Shown here: one piece after another, positions 1 to 7,273 of the stretch
How positions within the stretch are numbered: position 1 is the stretch's first letter
Layout of the letters: each line of letters starts with the position of its first letter
Source: an uncultured Eggerthellaceae bacterium
GTDB lineage: Bacteria > Actinomycetota > Coriobacteriia > Coriobacteriales > Eggerthellaceae
Length of the DNA: 64,000 nucleotides
Direction: 5' to 3'
Assembly: GCA_937892845.1 (NCBI GenBank)
Contig: CALBGP010000001.1
Span: 129,106-193,105, forward strand
Position numbers and translations under genes: made by a program
The notes under the pieces: model-generated
What the model saw: the letters and a program-made list of their open reading frames with translations, nothing else
Database searches by the model: none
Told to the model about the DNA's origin: nothing

Positions 1-191
1 GGAACGAGCTCATAGACGTAGATGCGCCCCGTCGTGCGATCGATGGTGACGCGGGCGTCCCATTCCAAGTCGAGAATGGTCTGGTAGCTTTTCGCCAGGG
101 AGGCTTCAAGGCGCTCAATGAGATAGAACTCATCGATCTTCTTCTCATGAGCCAAAGCCTGCAGGGCTTCCATCAATTCCGATGCCATCAT
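1..191 (-). CDS. nusA: Transcription termination/antitermination factor NusA, N-terminal part (gene runs off the left edge)
   Basis: The reverse strand opens with two consecutive ATG codons at 191 and 188, 6-8 nt after a GAAAGGAAG ribosome-binding site. It then reads MASELMEALQALAHEKK, the usual start of NusA, followed by the N-terminal RNA-polymerase-binding domain (EWDARVTIDRTTGRIYVYE). Only about 63 residues are present; the S1 and KH domains lie outside the window. RimP is immediately upstream on the same strand, the standard rimP-nusA order, so the two are probably one operon. NusA binds RNA polymerase and modulates pausing and termination. Confidence 0.9.
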   Translation of the reverse strand, partial: MMASELMEALQALAHEKKIDEFYLIERLEASLAKSYQTILDLEWDARVTIDRTTGRIYVYELV

Positions 192-256
192 GCTTCCTTT
201 CGTTGCTTGATTCCTTATCAATTCATTATTGTGCTTGCTATCAATCCAGTAGGGCG

Positions 257-724
257 CTACCGAAACTCGATGACGCCTTTGACGTTGGCTTTCTTGACCT
301 CTTCGAGGGGAATCCTCACCTCTGCCCCATCCACATCGAGCTCAACGCATCCATCGGAATAGCCCTTGAGTTTGCCGGTGAACTTGCTTCGTTCGTTGAT
401 GGCGTGAATGGACGTGAGGCTGACCTGTTCACCTGCGAACCGGGCGAAATGCTCAGCCGTACGCAGGGGACGGTCGATTCCGGGAGAGCTCACTTCAAGG
501 GTGTAGGCACCGGGAAACGGATCGAGCCTATCCATGATCTCGTTCACCCAGACCTGCGCCGCGGTGATCCCATCGAACGTGATTCCGTCAGGCGTGTCAA
601 GATAGACGCGGATGGTGGGCGCCTTGCGCGATCCGACAACCTCCACGGTGACGATTTCAATTCCATTCTCGATAGCCGTAGGCTCCAGAGCCTCAAGCAG
701 GCTGCGCTCTTTCGCTGTCAGCAT
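257..724 (-). CDS. rimP: Ribosome maturation factor RimP
   Basis: This 155-residue protein matches the RimP family in length and content. It has an N-terminal domain with the conserved LEVSSPGIDRPLR stretch (around residues 75-87) and a C-terminal SH3-like domain. RimP assists assembly of the 30S ribosomal subunit. The frame stays open 18 codons further upstream, but I start at the ATG at 724 because a strong AGGAGG lies a few bases before it. The gene precedes nusA by 65 nt on the same strand, as in many bacteria. Confidence 0.92.
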   Translation of the reverse strand: MLTAKERSLLEALEPTAIENGIEIVTVEVVGSRKAPTIRVYLDTPDGITFDGITAAQVWVNEIMDRLDPFPGAYTLEVSSPGIDRPLRTAEHFARFAGEQVSLTSIHAINERSKFTGKLKGYSDGCVELDVDGAEVRIPLEEVKKANVKGVIEFR

Positions 725-965
725 CGATCCTCCTCCCCGCCCCCCATCGTCATGCGACTGACGCCGAGGAGGCTCCATATAAACAAAGAAAGCGGGACGG
801 AGCCCACTTTCTCAATACTCGAAAAAGTTGTAGGCATCGGGGCTACCCGACGCCGAACGCACGCTTGCACACCAGTAAGTGCCGCACATCTGCGATACCG
901 TTACTTTATACCACGCGCAGCGAATTCTGTAAACCCATCACGCATATGACACAACAGCATCTCAT
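725..965. other. Intergenic region upstream of rimP-nusA
   Basis: These 241 bases separate the end of the TorD-like gene from rimP, both on the minus strand. The stretch should hold the rimP-nusA promoter and the end of the molybdoenzyme operon. I see no clear intrinsic terminator and no convincing consensus promoter. Confidence 0.4.
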
Positions 966-1625
966 CTAACATGCCTCCGCCTGGACATAGGCACGCAGAA
1001 TCCTCGCAGTGGATCTGTAGAACTCCAGCGACGTCTCACCCTCAAGGGCGTCAGCGAACCTGCCCATCCACCTCAGCGCATGCTCTGATGCGAACATGCC
1101 GTACGCTGCCTCGGCGCTGCCACCCGGCAATCGGTCTTGAGACGGGGCACCAGGGGAAGGAACAACGATGCCCGCCTGAACCGATGCCAGGTACTGCAGC
1201 AGCTCAAGCTCAGTGGAGACATGATCGAGCGATTCGTTCGTCCCTTCTGGACGGCCCAAACCGCAGTCTTTGCAGAAACGTTCCACATCCATGGCCGCCT
1301 GGCTCACGAACAGCAACGGCGCAACACCGCGATCATGGGCGGACCAGATACCCTCGTAGATGCTCACAGGCGGCTCATGGGGACCGAGAAACAACCGCGT
1401 GGCCTCACGGCGAAGCGCATGCTTCGCCTCGTCGAAGTCAAGCCATGAGTCGCAGCCCACCGATCCGATTTCGAAGCGGTCGGCGATTTCCTGCGCACAG
1501 CCCTCCCACTCCCCTGACACAACGGCCCCAACGAGCTCGTCTCCGGGATACGCAAGGGACACAGCAAGAAACTCGCACACGGAGGCCGTGGCGCTCCAAT
1601 CCCTTTGTTCTATCCAGTTTCCCAC
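966..1625 (-). CDS. TorD/DmsD-type chaperone for a molybdoenzyme
   Basis: A 219-residue, mostly helical protein of the TorD (redox-enzyme maturation) family. The family signature is visible as DHVSTELELLQYLA near residue 130, preceded by a FLGPHEPP segment. Such proteins bind the Tat signal of a molybdopterin subunit until the cofactor is inserted. It is the last gene of the minus operon whose first gene encodes a Tat-exported molybdopterin oxidoreductase, its likely client. I chose the GTG at 1625 because AAAGGA lies 6 nt upstream; an in-frame TTG at 1691 has no such site. It follows the DUF4405-like gene by about 70 nt. Confidence 0.8.
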   Translation of the reverse strand: MGNWIEQRDWSATASVCEFLAVSLAYPGDELVGAVVSGEWEGCAQEIADRFEIGSVGCDSWLDFDEAKHALRREATRLFLGPHEPPVSIYEGIWSAHDRGVAPLLFVSQAAMDVERFCKDCGLGRPEGTNESLDHVSTELELLQYLASVQAGIVVPSPGAPSQDRLPGGSAEAAYGMFASEHALRWMGRFADALEGETSLEFYRSTARILRAYVQAEAC

Positions 1626-1694
1626 AATCTGTCCTTTCCCGTGGGTTGACCGAACTGCGCAGATGCAGCACTGCACGGCGACACGCGACAATCC

Positions 1695-2129
1695 CTACGA
1701 ACGGCCCTGCTTTACAATGACGGAAATTCGCGGCCAACTGAGAACCACATGCACAAGAGCCAACGCCAAAAGCAGCTTAGCAGAAACCGAATGAAGCGTA
1801 TTCCAGACGAAATAGCCATCGGCAAACAGCCCCAGCGAAGGCAGGATAGCGCCTGAAACGAGAATGCCCGACACCGCGCACAACACGATATCCACGAAGA
1901 TGAGAACATCGAGCAACGATGTCGCGATGATTCCGGGTCTGCGGGCCTTGAGACCGGCAGCGCCGGATTTCAGAAAATCGTAGAGCCTGATGACAACATG
2001 AGCAAGCATGGCCGCAACCACCGCAACGCCCAACCATTCATGGACCGCATAGCCCGTGAATGCCGGGTACAAGGAAACGGCGAAAGCCGCTACGAGGACG
2101 GCATCAAACACCAGAATAGATCTACCCAT
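1695..2129 (-). CDS. Small four-helix membrane protein (DUF4405-like, possible b-type cytochrome)
   Basis: A 144-residue protein with four predicted hydrophobic helices (about 5-25, 30-50, 70-95 and 110-138). Histidines lie in or near helices: VHEWLG, LAHVVIR, TLHSVS and LVHVVLSW. This resembles small cytochrome b561/DUF4405 proteins, where such histidines can bind haem. It starts 4 nt after the stop of the CX4CH protein, so the two are probably co-translated and could form a haem-carrying module of the molybdoenzyme complex. Haem binding is inferred, not shown. Confidence 0.65.
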   Translation of the reverse strand: MGRSILVFDAVLVAAFAVSLYPAFTGYAVHEWLGVAVVAAMLAHVVIRLYDFLKSGAAGLKARRPGIIATSLLDVLIFVDIVLCAVSGILVSGAILPSLGLFADGYFVWNTLHSVSAKLLLALALVHVVLSWPRISVIVKQGRS

Positions 2130-2133
2130 GATA

Positions 2134-2493
2134 TCACCGCGCCTTCCTGACGATGATGATGGCTACGCATGCCAGCAGCGCGGGAACCAGAAGCCATACA
2201 TTGAGACTCATATCCGATGCCTGGTGATAACGGTTCGACAGCGTCTCCCAGGCATGACATTCAACCGAGGAACAGCTCTCTTCAGGACATGTCAGCTCAT
2301 GCACGCCATCGGGAGCGGGAACCGCATCGAAGCCATGGCATTCACCGGATGCGCATCCAACGGCCGGACATGCGGAATCGGCAGTGATGGGCTGCGGCAG
2401 ATCAACGTCCGCATCAGCCAACCGGGCGACTCCGAACACAGTCGCTGAGACAAGCAGGAAAGCGCACACGACAATTGCAATGCGCCGAAACAT
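2134..2493 (-). CDS. Small membrane-anchored protein with two C-x4-C-x4-C-H repeats (putative c-type haem protein)
   Basis: The 119-residue protein has an N-terminal signal or membrane helix (residues 4-24), a short external domain and a C-terminal helix (about 98-115) followed by RKAR. The external part holds two matching units: Cys42, Cys47, Cys52-His53 and Cys69, Cys74, Cys79-His80. CASGECH and CSSVECH are CX4CH motifs, a spacing known to bind haem c in some cytochromes c3. The extra upstream cysteine in each unit is unusual. An AGAAGGTGATCAG site precedes the ATG. I recognise no named family; an electron-transfer role is inferred from its operon. Confidence 0.6.
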   Translation of the reverse strand: MFRRIAIVVCAFLLVSATVFGVARLADADVDLPQPITADSACPAVGCASGECHGFDAVPAPDGVHELTCPEESCSSVECHAWETLSNRYHQASDMSLNVWLLVPALLACVAIIIVRKAR

Positions 2494-2591
2494 CTGATCA
2501 CCTTCTCACGGCGGGACGCACCCGCTCATCCGAAGGGATGCGCACCGGGCTTTTCGGCGCGCACCCCTGTCAATCGAAACCGAGAACGCGG

Positions 2592-3794
2592 CTATTCTTT
2601 TTCAGCCGGCGCAAGCGGCAGGAACTTCAGACCCAGCAGCAGCATGAGCACACCGAGGGCGAAGATGGAGATGACGATCCCGTACTCGATGGGCGTGGGA
2701 GCGTAGGCGAGGCCCTGGAATGCCGTTGCCATGGTATCAGACTCCCAGCCGACAAGCGTATGCGCCGTCATGACGGTGGGCAGATCGATGTTGGGGATCT
2801 GGAAGCCGCCGAAGATCAGCTGGATGCGCTTGCAGAAGATGCCGACGATGGCCAGCACGGAGGCGACGACGAGCAGCGGGTTGGTGCGCAGCTTCGGGAC
2901 GAAGCAGATGGCGGCCGCGACCGCGCAGCCCGCGACCTCGGTCCAGAAGAACGGGGCGAGGGGGCCTGCGACGAGCATGGCCACGACGTCCATGCCGGAG
3001 CCCTGCGGGTAGCCGCTGGTGAGCAGGTCGCAGCCGAAGAAGTACAGGTCGACCACCAGGAAGGCGCCCAGGAGCTTGGCCATCCTGACCACATGGCGCT
3101 GGTCGAGCTCCAGATAGCCCGCGCGGCGCAGGGCCACCGCCAGGGCGAGGACGAGCGCGGTGCCGCACACGAGGGCGGAGCTGACGAACCAGGGGGCCAG
3201 CAGCGCGGTGTGCCAGAGCTCGTGGGATACGTTGAGGCCGAGGATCCAGGCGGTCACCGAGTGCACGAGCACGGCCACCACGAGCGCCGCCACGGAGACG
3301 GCGCGCAGCGCGGCGTGCCCCATCTTTCCGGCCTCGGCGCGCAGCTGGGCCCAGAGGTAGAACACCGACAGGACCAGGTAGATCGAGATCACGAGCACGT
3401 CCCACATCAGCGGGCTCGAGAGGTTGGAGTAGGCGAACAGCTCCCAGATGCGCAGGGGCTGGCCCAGGTCGACCACGATGAGGCCGACGGCGCACACGGT
3501 GCAGCAGATGGAGCTCCACACGGCGATCTTGGAGATGCCGCCGAAGCCCTCGATGCCGAAGGCCTTGGGCATCGAGGAGATGATCAGGCCGCCGGCGGAC
3601 ATGCCCACGAAGAACATGAACGAGGCGATGTAGAGGCCCCAGGAATCCAGGTTGCGCATGCCGGTCTGGATCAGGCCGCCCGTGAGCTGAAGCCCCCAGA
3701 GGGCCAAGCCGGCGGCCACGAGCACCGCGCACACGGCGATGCCGATGTTGAGTGCCCTCCCGCCGCGGGCGGGGGATTTGGCGTTGTCTGTCAT
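2592..3794 (-). CDS. NrfD/PsrC-type membrane subunit of a molybdoenzyme complex
   Basis: A 400-residue, highly hydrophobic protein with eight to ten predicted helices, in the NrfD/polysulfide reductase PsrC family. Family traits include the SWGLYIASFMFFVGMSAGG segment near residue 50 and VVDLGQPLRIWELF near 107. Such subunits exchange electrons with quinol and anchor a ferredoxin plus a molybdopterin subunit. The gene follows the ferredoxin by 19 nt and starts after AAGGAGATATCGAA. Its DNA is visibly richer in G+C than its operon partners, with third positions nearly all G or C, suggesting recent replacement or transfer. Confidence 0.88.
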   Translation of the reverse strand: MTDNAKSPARGGRALNIGIAVCAVLVAAGLALWGLQLTGGLIQTGMRNLDSWGLYIASFMFFVGMSAGGLIISSMPKAFGIEGFGGISKIAVWSSICCTVCAVGLIVVDLGQPLRIWELFAYSNLSSPLMWDVLVISIYLVLSVFYLWAQLRAEAGKMGHAALRAVSVAALVVAVLVHSVTAWILGLNVSHELWHTALLAPWFVSSALVCGTALVLALAVALRRAGYLELDQRHVVRMAKLLGAFLVVDLYFFGCDLLTSGYPQGSGMDVVAMLVAGPLAPFFWTEVAGCAVAAAICFVPKLRTNPLLVVASVLAIVGIFCKRIQLIFGGFQIPNIDLPTVMTAHTLVGWESDTMATAFQGLAYAPTPIEYGIVISIFALGVLMLLLGLKFLPLAPAEKE

Positions 3795-3813
3795 TTCGAT
3801 ATCTCCTTCCCGC

Positions 3814-4437
3814 TTAGACGAGGTAGTAGACGGAGGGATTGGTGCCCTCTTCAGGTAGAAGCTGCATGTACTCGCGCTCGCGGATCAGCTTGCTCACTTC
3901 GGATTCGGGATCGTCGAAGTCGCCGAAATAGCGGATGCGGGCGGGGCACACTTCGATGCAAGCAGGCTGAAGGCCCTGAGCGAGTCGATGCCAGCACATG
4001 GTGCACTTCTCGACGGTATGCTTCTGATGGGTGGGGACGTTGAGGTCGCCCATCGCCTGACCGATGGCGTACTGGGGCTCTTCCCAATTGAAGGAACGGA
4101 TGCCGGTGTAGGGGCACGCAGCCATGCACATGCGGCAGCCGATGCACTTCTCGTAGTCCTGGCGGACGGCGCCGGTCACTTCGTCTTTATACGTCGCACC
4201 AACAGGGCACACCTTGACGCAGGCGGGGTTATCGCAATGCTGGCATGCGACGGGGATGTTTCCCATGGTAAGGTTCGGATAGGTACCGGAGGGGGTGTCG
4301 CGACCCTCGCCGCCCTCGGTAAGGATTCGGTTCCACCAGATGTTGTCAGGGATATTGTTTTCCACCTTGCATGCGACCGCGCAGGCATGGCAGGCAATGC
4401 AGGATGCCTGATCAATGACAAAGCCGAGACGTGTCAT
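3814..4437 (-). CDS. Four-cluster ferredoxin subunit (DmsB/PsrB type)
   Basis: A 207-residue electron-transfer subunit with four cysteine clusters: CIACHACAVACK (near residue 12), CQHCDNPACVKVCP (near 60), CIGCRMCMAACP (near 97) and CTMCW...CIEVCP (near 145-165). This is the [4Fe-4S]x4 pattern of DmsB, PsrB and NrfC. It would carry electrons between the NrfD subunit and the molybdopterin subunit. It has no signal peptide, so it would be co-exported with the Tat substrate. Its ATG overlaps the stop of the molybdopterin gene by one base (TAATG), so translation is coupled. Confidence 0.93.
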   Translation of the reverse strand: MTRLGFVIDQASCIACHACAVACKVENNIPDNIWWNRILTEGGEGRDTPSGTYPNLTMGNIPVACQHCDNPACVKVCPVGATYKDEVTGAVRQDYEKCIGCRMCMAACPYTGIRSFNWEEPQYAIGQAMGDLNVPTHQKHTVEKCTMCWHRLAQGLQPACIEVCPARIRYFGDFDDPESEVSKLIREREYMQLLPEEGTNPSVYYLV

Positions 4438-6974
4438 TACTTATCCTCTCCTTCCCATACGCGGATTTCGCAGAGAACGTCCATGAAGTTGTTGTTGACG
4501 CCGTACACGTCGTATTCCGTGGAGCTGAGCTCAGACCAGCCGCCGGATTTATGCTGATATCGCTGCCAACCTTTGGGATAGACCAGCGTACCCTTGCGGA
4601 TTGCGTTGGAAACAACCGCCTTCGCAACTGCGGTGCCGCGGTCGTTGAAGCACTCGACATAGTCTCCGTCTTTGATGCCGCGGGCCTCAGCGTCTTCGGG
4701 ATTGATCTTGACGAAGGGCTCGGGATCGAGCTCGCGCAGCAAGGGAGTGGAGAACCACTGCGAATGGACGCGATAGCGCGGACGTTCGCTCATGAGCACC
4801 AGCGGGTACTTCTCATAAAGCGGGTTCTCGGGCCATGCCTCCAGAGGCGGGAACCAGTGCGCCATGCGATCGCGTTCCACTTCTTCGGGAGTGGGCGTCT
4901 TGGAAGACAGCGCACGGACCGTGGGGGATTCGCGGTAGAACTCAAAGCGGCCGCTCGCAGTAGCGAAAACGCCGTCTTTGTAGGCCACATACGGATCCTT
5001 CTCCGCATCACCGGGCAGGAAGCGAGCCTGCTTGCGCTCGCGCAGCGAAGCCATGTCGGTGCCGAAGGCCTCATTGACCGGACCGGAATAGACCTCTTCG
5101 AGAATCTGCTCATTGGTGAGCGTGAAGAAGTCACCAAGGCCCAGCTTTGCGGCAAGCTCGGAAACGATCTGGGTATCAGGCTTGCTTTCATACAGAGGAT
5201 CGATGGCCTTTTCGCTGTAGTTGAGCGAATAGCACTGGCCCGCGTTGGCAACCTCTTCGAGCTCGAACCACTGAGCGATGGGCAGAACCATATCGGCATA
5301 CAGAGCGGAATCAGTGAGTACGGAGTCGGCGACGACAACGTAATCCATCGCAGGAATGATGACATCGGTCCAGGCGTGGGTATCGGTATGGGTATTCAGC
5401 GGATTGGCCGAGTAGATGTAAAGCATCTTGATGGGACACGGCGCACCGGCGAAGTTGCCCGTTTCCACAACATTCTTGAGGTCGACAGTGGGAATGGTGG
5501 CACCCGTGCTTGCACCGGTGGGTGCGGTGTAGGCCGCATTGGCCCCGATATGGATGCCCCAGAAAGCACCGTAGGAAGCGCCATGCTTACCGAGGTTGCC
5601 CGTAAGCGCGCACAGAGTGAGGCCTGCCATGGTGGTATGGCCGCCGTTGTTGTACGCCTGAGGACCGTAGCCTTCGTAGTGATAGACAGGGCCATCGATG
5701 CAGATGTCGGCAAGTTCGTAGAGGTCTTCGACCGGAATCTCGGTGAGCTCGGATACCTTTTCGGGCGTGAACCTGAGAATCTCCTCCTTGAGGATCTCAT
5801 ACGCGGTACGGCACGCAACGCCCTCATGGTCGTAAGACCCCTCGATGGAGCACGCAACGCCGGGGCGGCACTCGATGAGCTTGCCTTCGGCGTCAAGCAC
5901 CATGTAGGGATCATCCATGACCTCCAGCCCGGTAGTCGGGTTGACCACACCCGTGGGCATGGGCTCGACACCCGTATCGCTGCGACGCAGGAACATGCCG
6001 GTGTCGCTGCGGACCAGGAAAGGCGCCACGGTATGGTTCATAAGGAAATCGACATCCTGGGCATTCTTTTCCAGCTCGATGTTCATCAGGCCGTACTTCA
6101 GCGCCGTATCGGCACCGGGACGGATGGGAACCCATTTATCGGCCTTGGAGGCAACCTGCGTGAAAGTGGGATCGATGACCACCAGCTTGGTGCCGCCCTG
6201 CATGGCCTCTTTCACCAGATGCCAGTTCTGAACCTGAGCATCGGTGATGTTGGCACCCCATACCATGATGGTCTTGGCATTCTTGGCATCGGTGGGCTCA
6301 TTGCCTTCCCACATGTGCAAGCCCATCATGGGATTGATGGTCGTGCCAGCGACGGCAATCATGCCATAGAAGCTTCCCATATCAAGACACGGGGAGATAT
6401 TGCTGGCGTTCATGAGGTTGATCAGGCGGGTGTATGCGCTCGTGCAACCGCCGGACTGATTGCCGGACTGGGTCAAAAACGCAACGGCGCCGTTTCCGTA
6501 CTGGGTCTGGATGGATTTGACCTTATCAGCGATTTCGGCAAGCGCTTCGTCCCACGTGACACGCTCCCACTCGCCAGCTCCGCGCTCAGTGCCGTCTACC
6601 CTGCGCATGGGGTACTGCAGACGCGCCGGATCATAGATCCTATGAACATGGGAAAGACCGCGCTGGCAGATGCGGCTATAGCACTCCTCGTTATAGGGAG
6701 CACGCGAAGTCTTGACCACCTTGCCATCGCGTACGTGGACGTTGAGATGGCAGAAACCGAAGCAGTTCGGACGGCATACACCGCGGAAGATCTGCTCCCC
6801 GGCATTTTCGGGCTGACCTGCAACGAATTCCCTTGACACGTCAACGGATTCGGGCGCAGATGCACAAGCCGCCAACGACATGGTGGCGGTAGCTCCCGCT
6901 GCTACGGCAGCGGTGGTTTTGAGAAAGCTCCTACGGGTTATTCCGCAGGCGTGAGAGCTGTTCTCTCCTGACAT
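4437..6974 (-). CDS. Tat-exported molybdopterin oxidoreductase, DMSO-reductase family catalytic subunit
   Basis: 845 residues. The N-terminus has a twin-arginine signal (TRRSFLKTTAAVAAG, residues 13-27), then LAAC at 34-37, which looks like a lipobox. Cys67, Cys71, Cys75 and Cys103 fit the [4Fe-4S] site of the family, and the C-terminal molybdopterin dinucleotide-binding domain is present. It is the first gene of the operon with ferredoxin, NrfD, haem-like protein, DUF4405 and TorD genes. I start at the ATG at 6974, with AGGGGGAG close upstream, because upstream codons would bury the signal. The substrate cannot be told; Eggerthellaceae carry many paralogues of this type. Confidence 0.9.
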   Translation of the reverse strand: MSGENSSHACGITRRSFLKTTAAVAAGATATMSLAACASAPESVDVSREFVAGQPENAGEQIFRGVCRPNCFGFCHLNVHVRDGKVVKTSRAPYNEECYSRICQRGLSHVHRIYDPARLQYPMRRVDGTERGAGEWERVTWDEALAEIADKVKSIQTQYGNGAVAFLTQSGNQSGGCTSAYTRLINLMNASNISPCLDMGSFYGMIAVAGTTINPMMGLHMWEGNEPTDAKNAKTIMVWGANITDAQVQNWHLVKEAMQGGTKLVVIDPTFTQVASKADKWVPIRPGADTALKYGLMNIELEKNAQDVDFLMNHTVAPFLVRSDTGMFLRRSDTGVEPMPTGVVNPTTGLEVMDDPYMVLDAEGKLIECRPGVACSIEGSYDHEGVACRTAYEILKEEILRFTPEKVSELTEIPVEDLYELADICIDGPVYHYEGYGPQAYNNGGHTTMAGLTLCALTGNLGKHGASYGAFWGIHIGANAAYTAPTGASTGATIPTVDLKNVVETGNFAGAPCPIKMLYIYSANPLNTHTDTHAWTDVIIPAMDYVVVADSVLTDSALYADMVLPIAQWFELEEVANAGQCYSLNYSEKAIDPLYESKPDTQIVSELAAKLGLGDFFTLTNEQILEEVYSGPVNEAFGTDMASLRERKQARFLPGDAEKDPYVAYKDGVFATASGRFEFYRESPTVRALSSKTPTPEEVERDRMAHWFPPLEAWPENPLYEKYPLVLMSERPRYRVHSQWFSTPLLRELDPEPFVKINPEDAEARGIKDGDYVECFNDRGTAVAKAVVSNAIRKGTLVYPKGWQRYQHKSGGWSELSSTEYDVYGVNNNFMDVLCEIRVWEGEDK

Positions 6975-7273
6975 TTCTCCCCCTTCGACTATTCCATGGA
7001 TGCTGGAGAAACGGCCCATTGCGACACTTCCCCACATCCCCTCTTGCCGCACCCTTGCGGCATGTCGACCCCGCCAAGGGTCTGTGTCGCAGTTTGTCAT
7101 ACGCACACAAAATATTCAATATTTGCCAGTGACAAATTATGACAGTCTTTATCCTAGATCAAGAATAGAGGGCAGACAGAGGGGCCGGGACCTGCCAGCA
7201 AACGCACGAACGGCCCGCAAGACCGCAGGCCGTTCGAAGATATCAATATGCGAGGATGAGGCTGTACGGGGTA
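6975..7273. promoter_or_regulatory. Intergenic region with the molybdoenzyme operon promoter
   Basis: These 299 bases lie between the molybdopterin oxidoreductase start and the stop of the OPT transporter, both minus. Bases 7105-7170 are strikingly A+T-rich, as expected for a promoter. On the minus strand TTGATC followed 15 nt later by CATAAT is a possible but poorly spaced -35/-10 pair. A TTGAT half-site resembles half of an FNR/CRP box but the second half is missing. The left end of the OPT terminator hairpin is also here. Confidence 0.4.
7207..7236 (-). terminator. Hairpin downstream of the OPT transporter
   Basis: CGAACGGCC (7207-7215) pairs perfectly with GGCCGTTCG (7228-7236) around a 12-nt loop, 38 nt after the OPT stop. 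On the minus strand only a short GTTTG follows, so termination may be weak. Confidence 0.55.

Noticed and set aside
1626..1691. Longer TorD start at TTG 1691
   Set aside because: No ribosome site precedes it, while GTG at 1625 has AAAGGA at good spacing.
4431..6836. An 800-codon plus-strand frame opposite the molybdopterin oxidoreductase
   Set aside because: The minus strand encodes a clear Tat-exported molybdoenzyme with ferredoxin-gene overlap; the plus frame is a G+C-driven shadow.
7140..7160. A possible FNR/CRP box (TTGATCTAGGATAA) before the molybdoenzyme operon
   Set aside because: Only the left half fits TTGAT-N4-ATCAA; the right half is too different to call.
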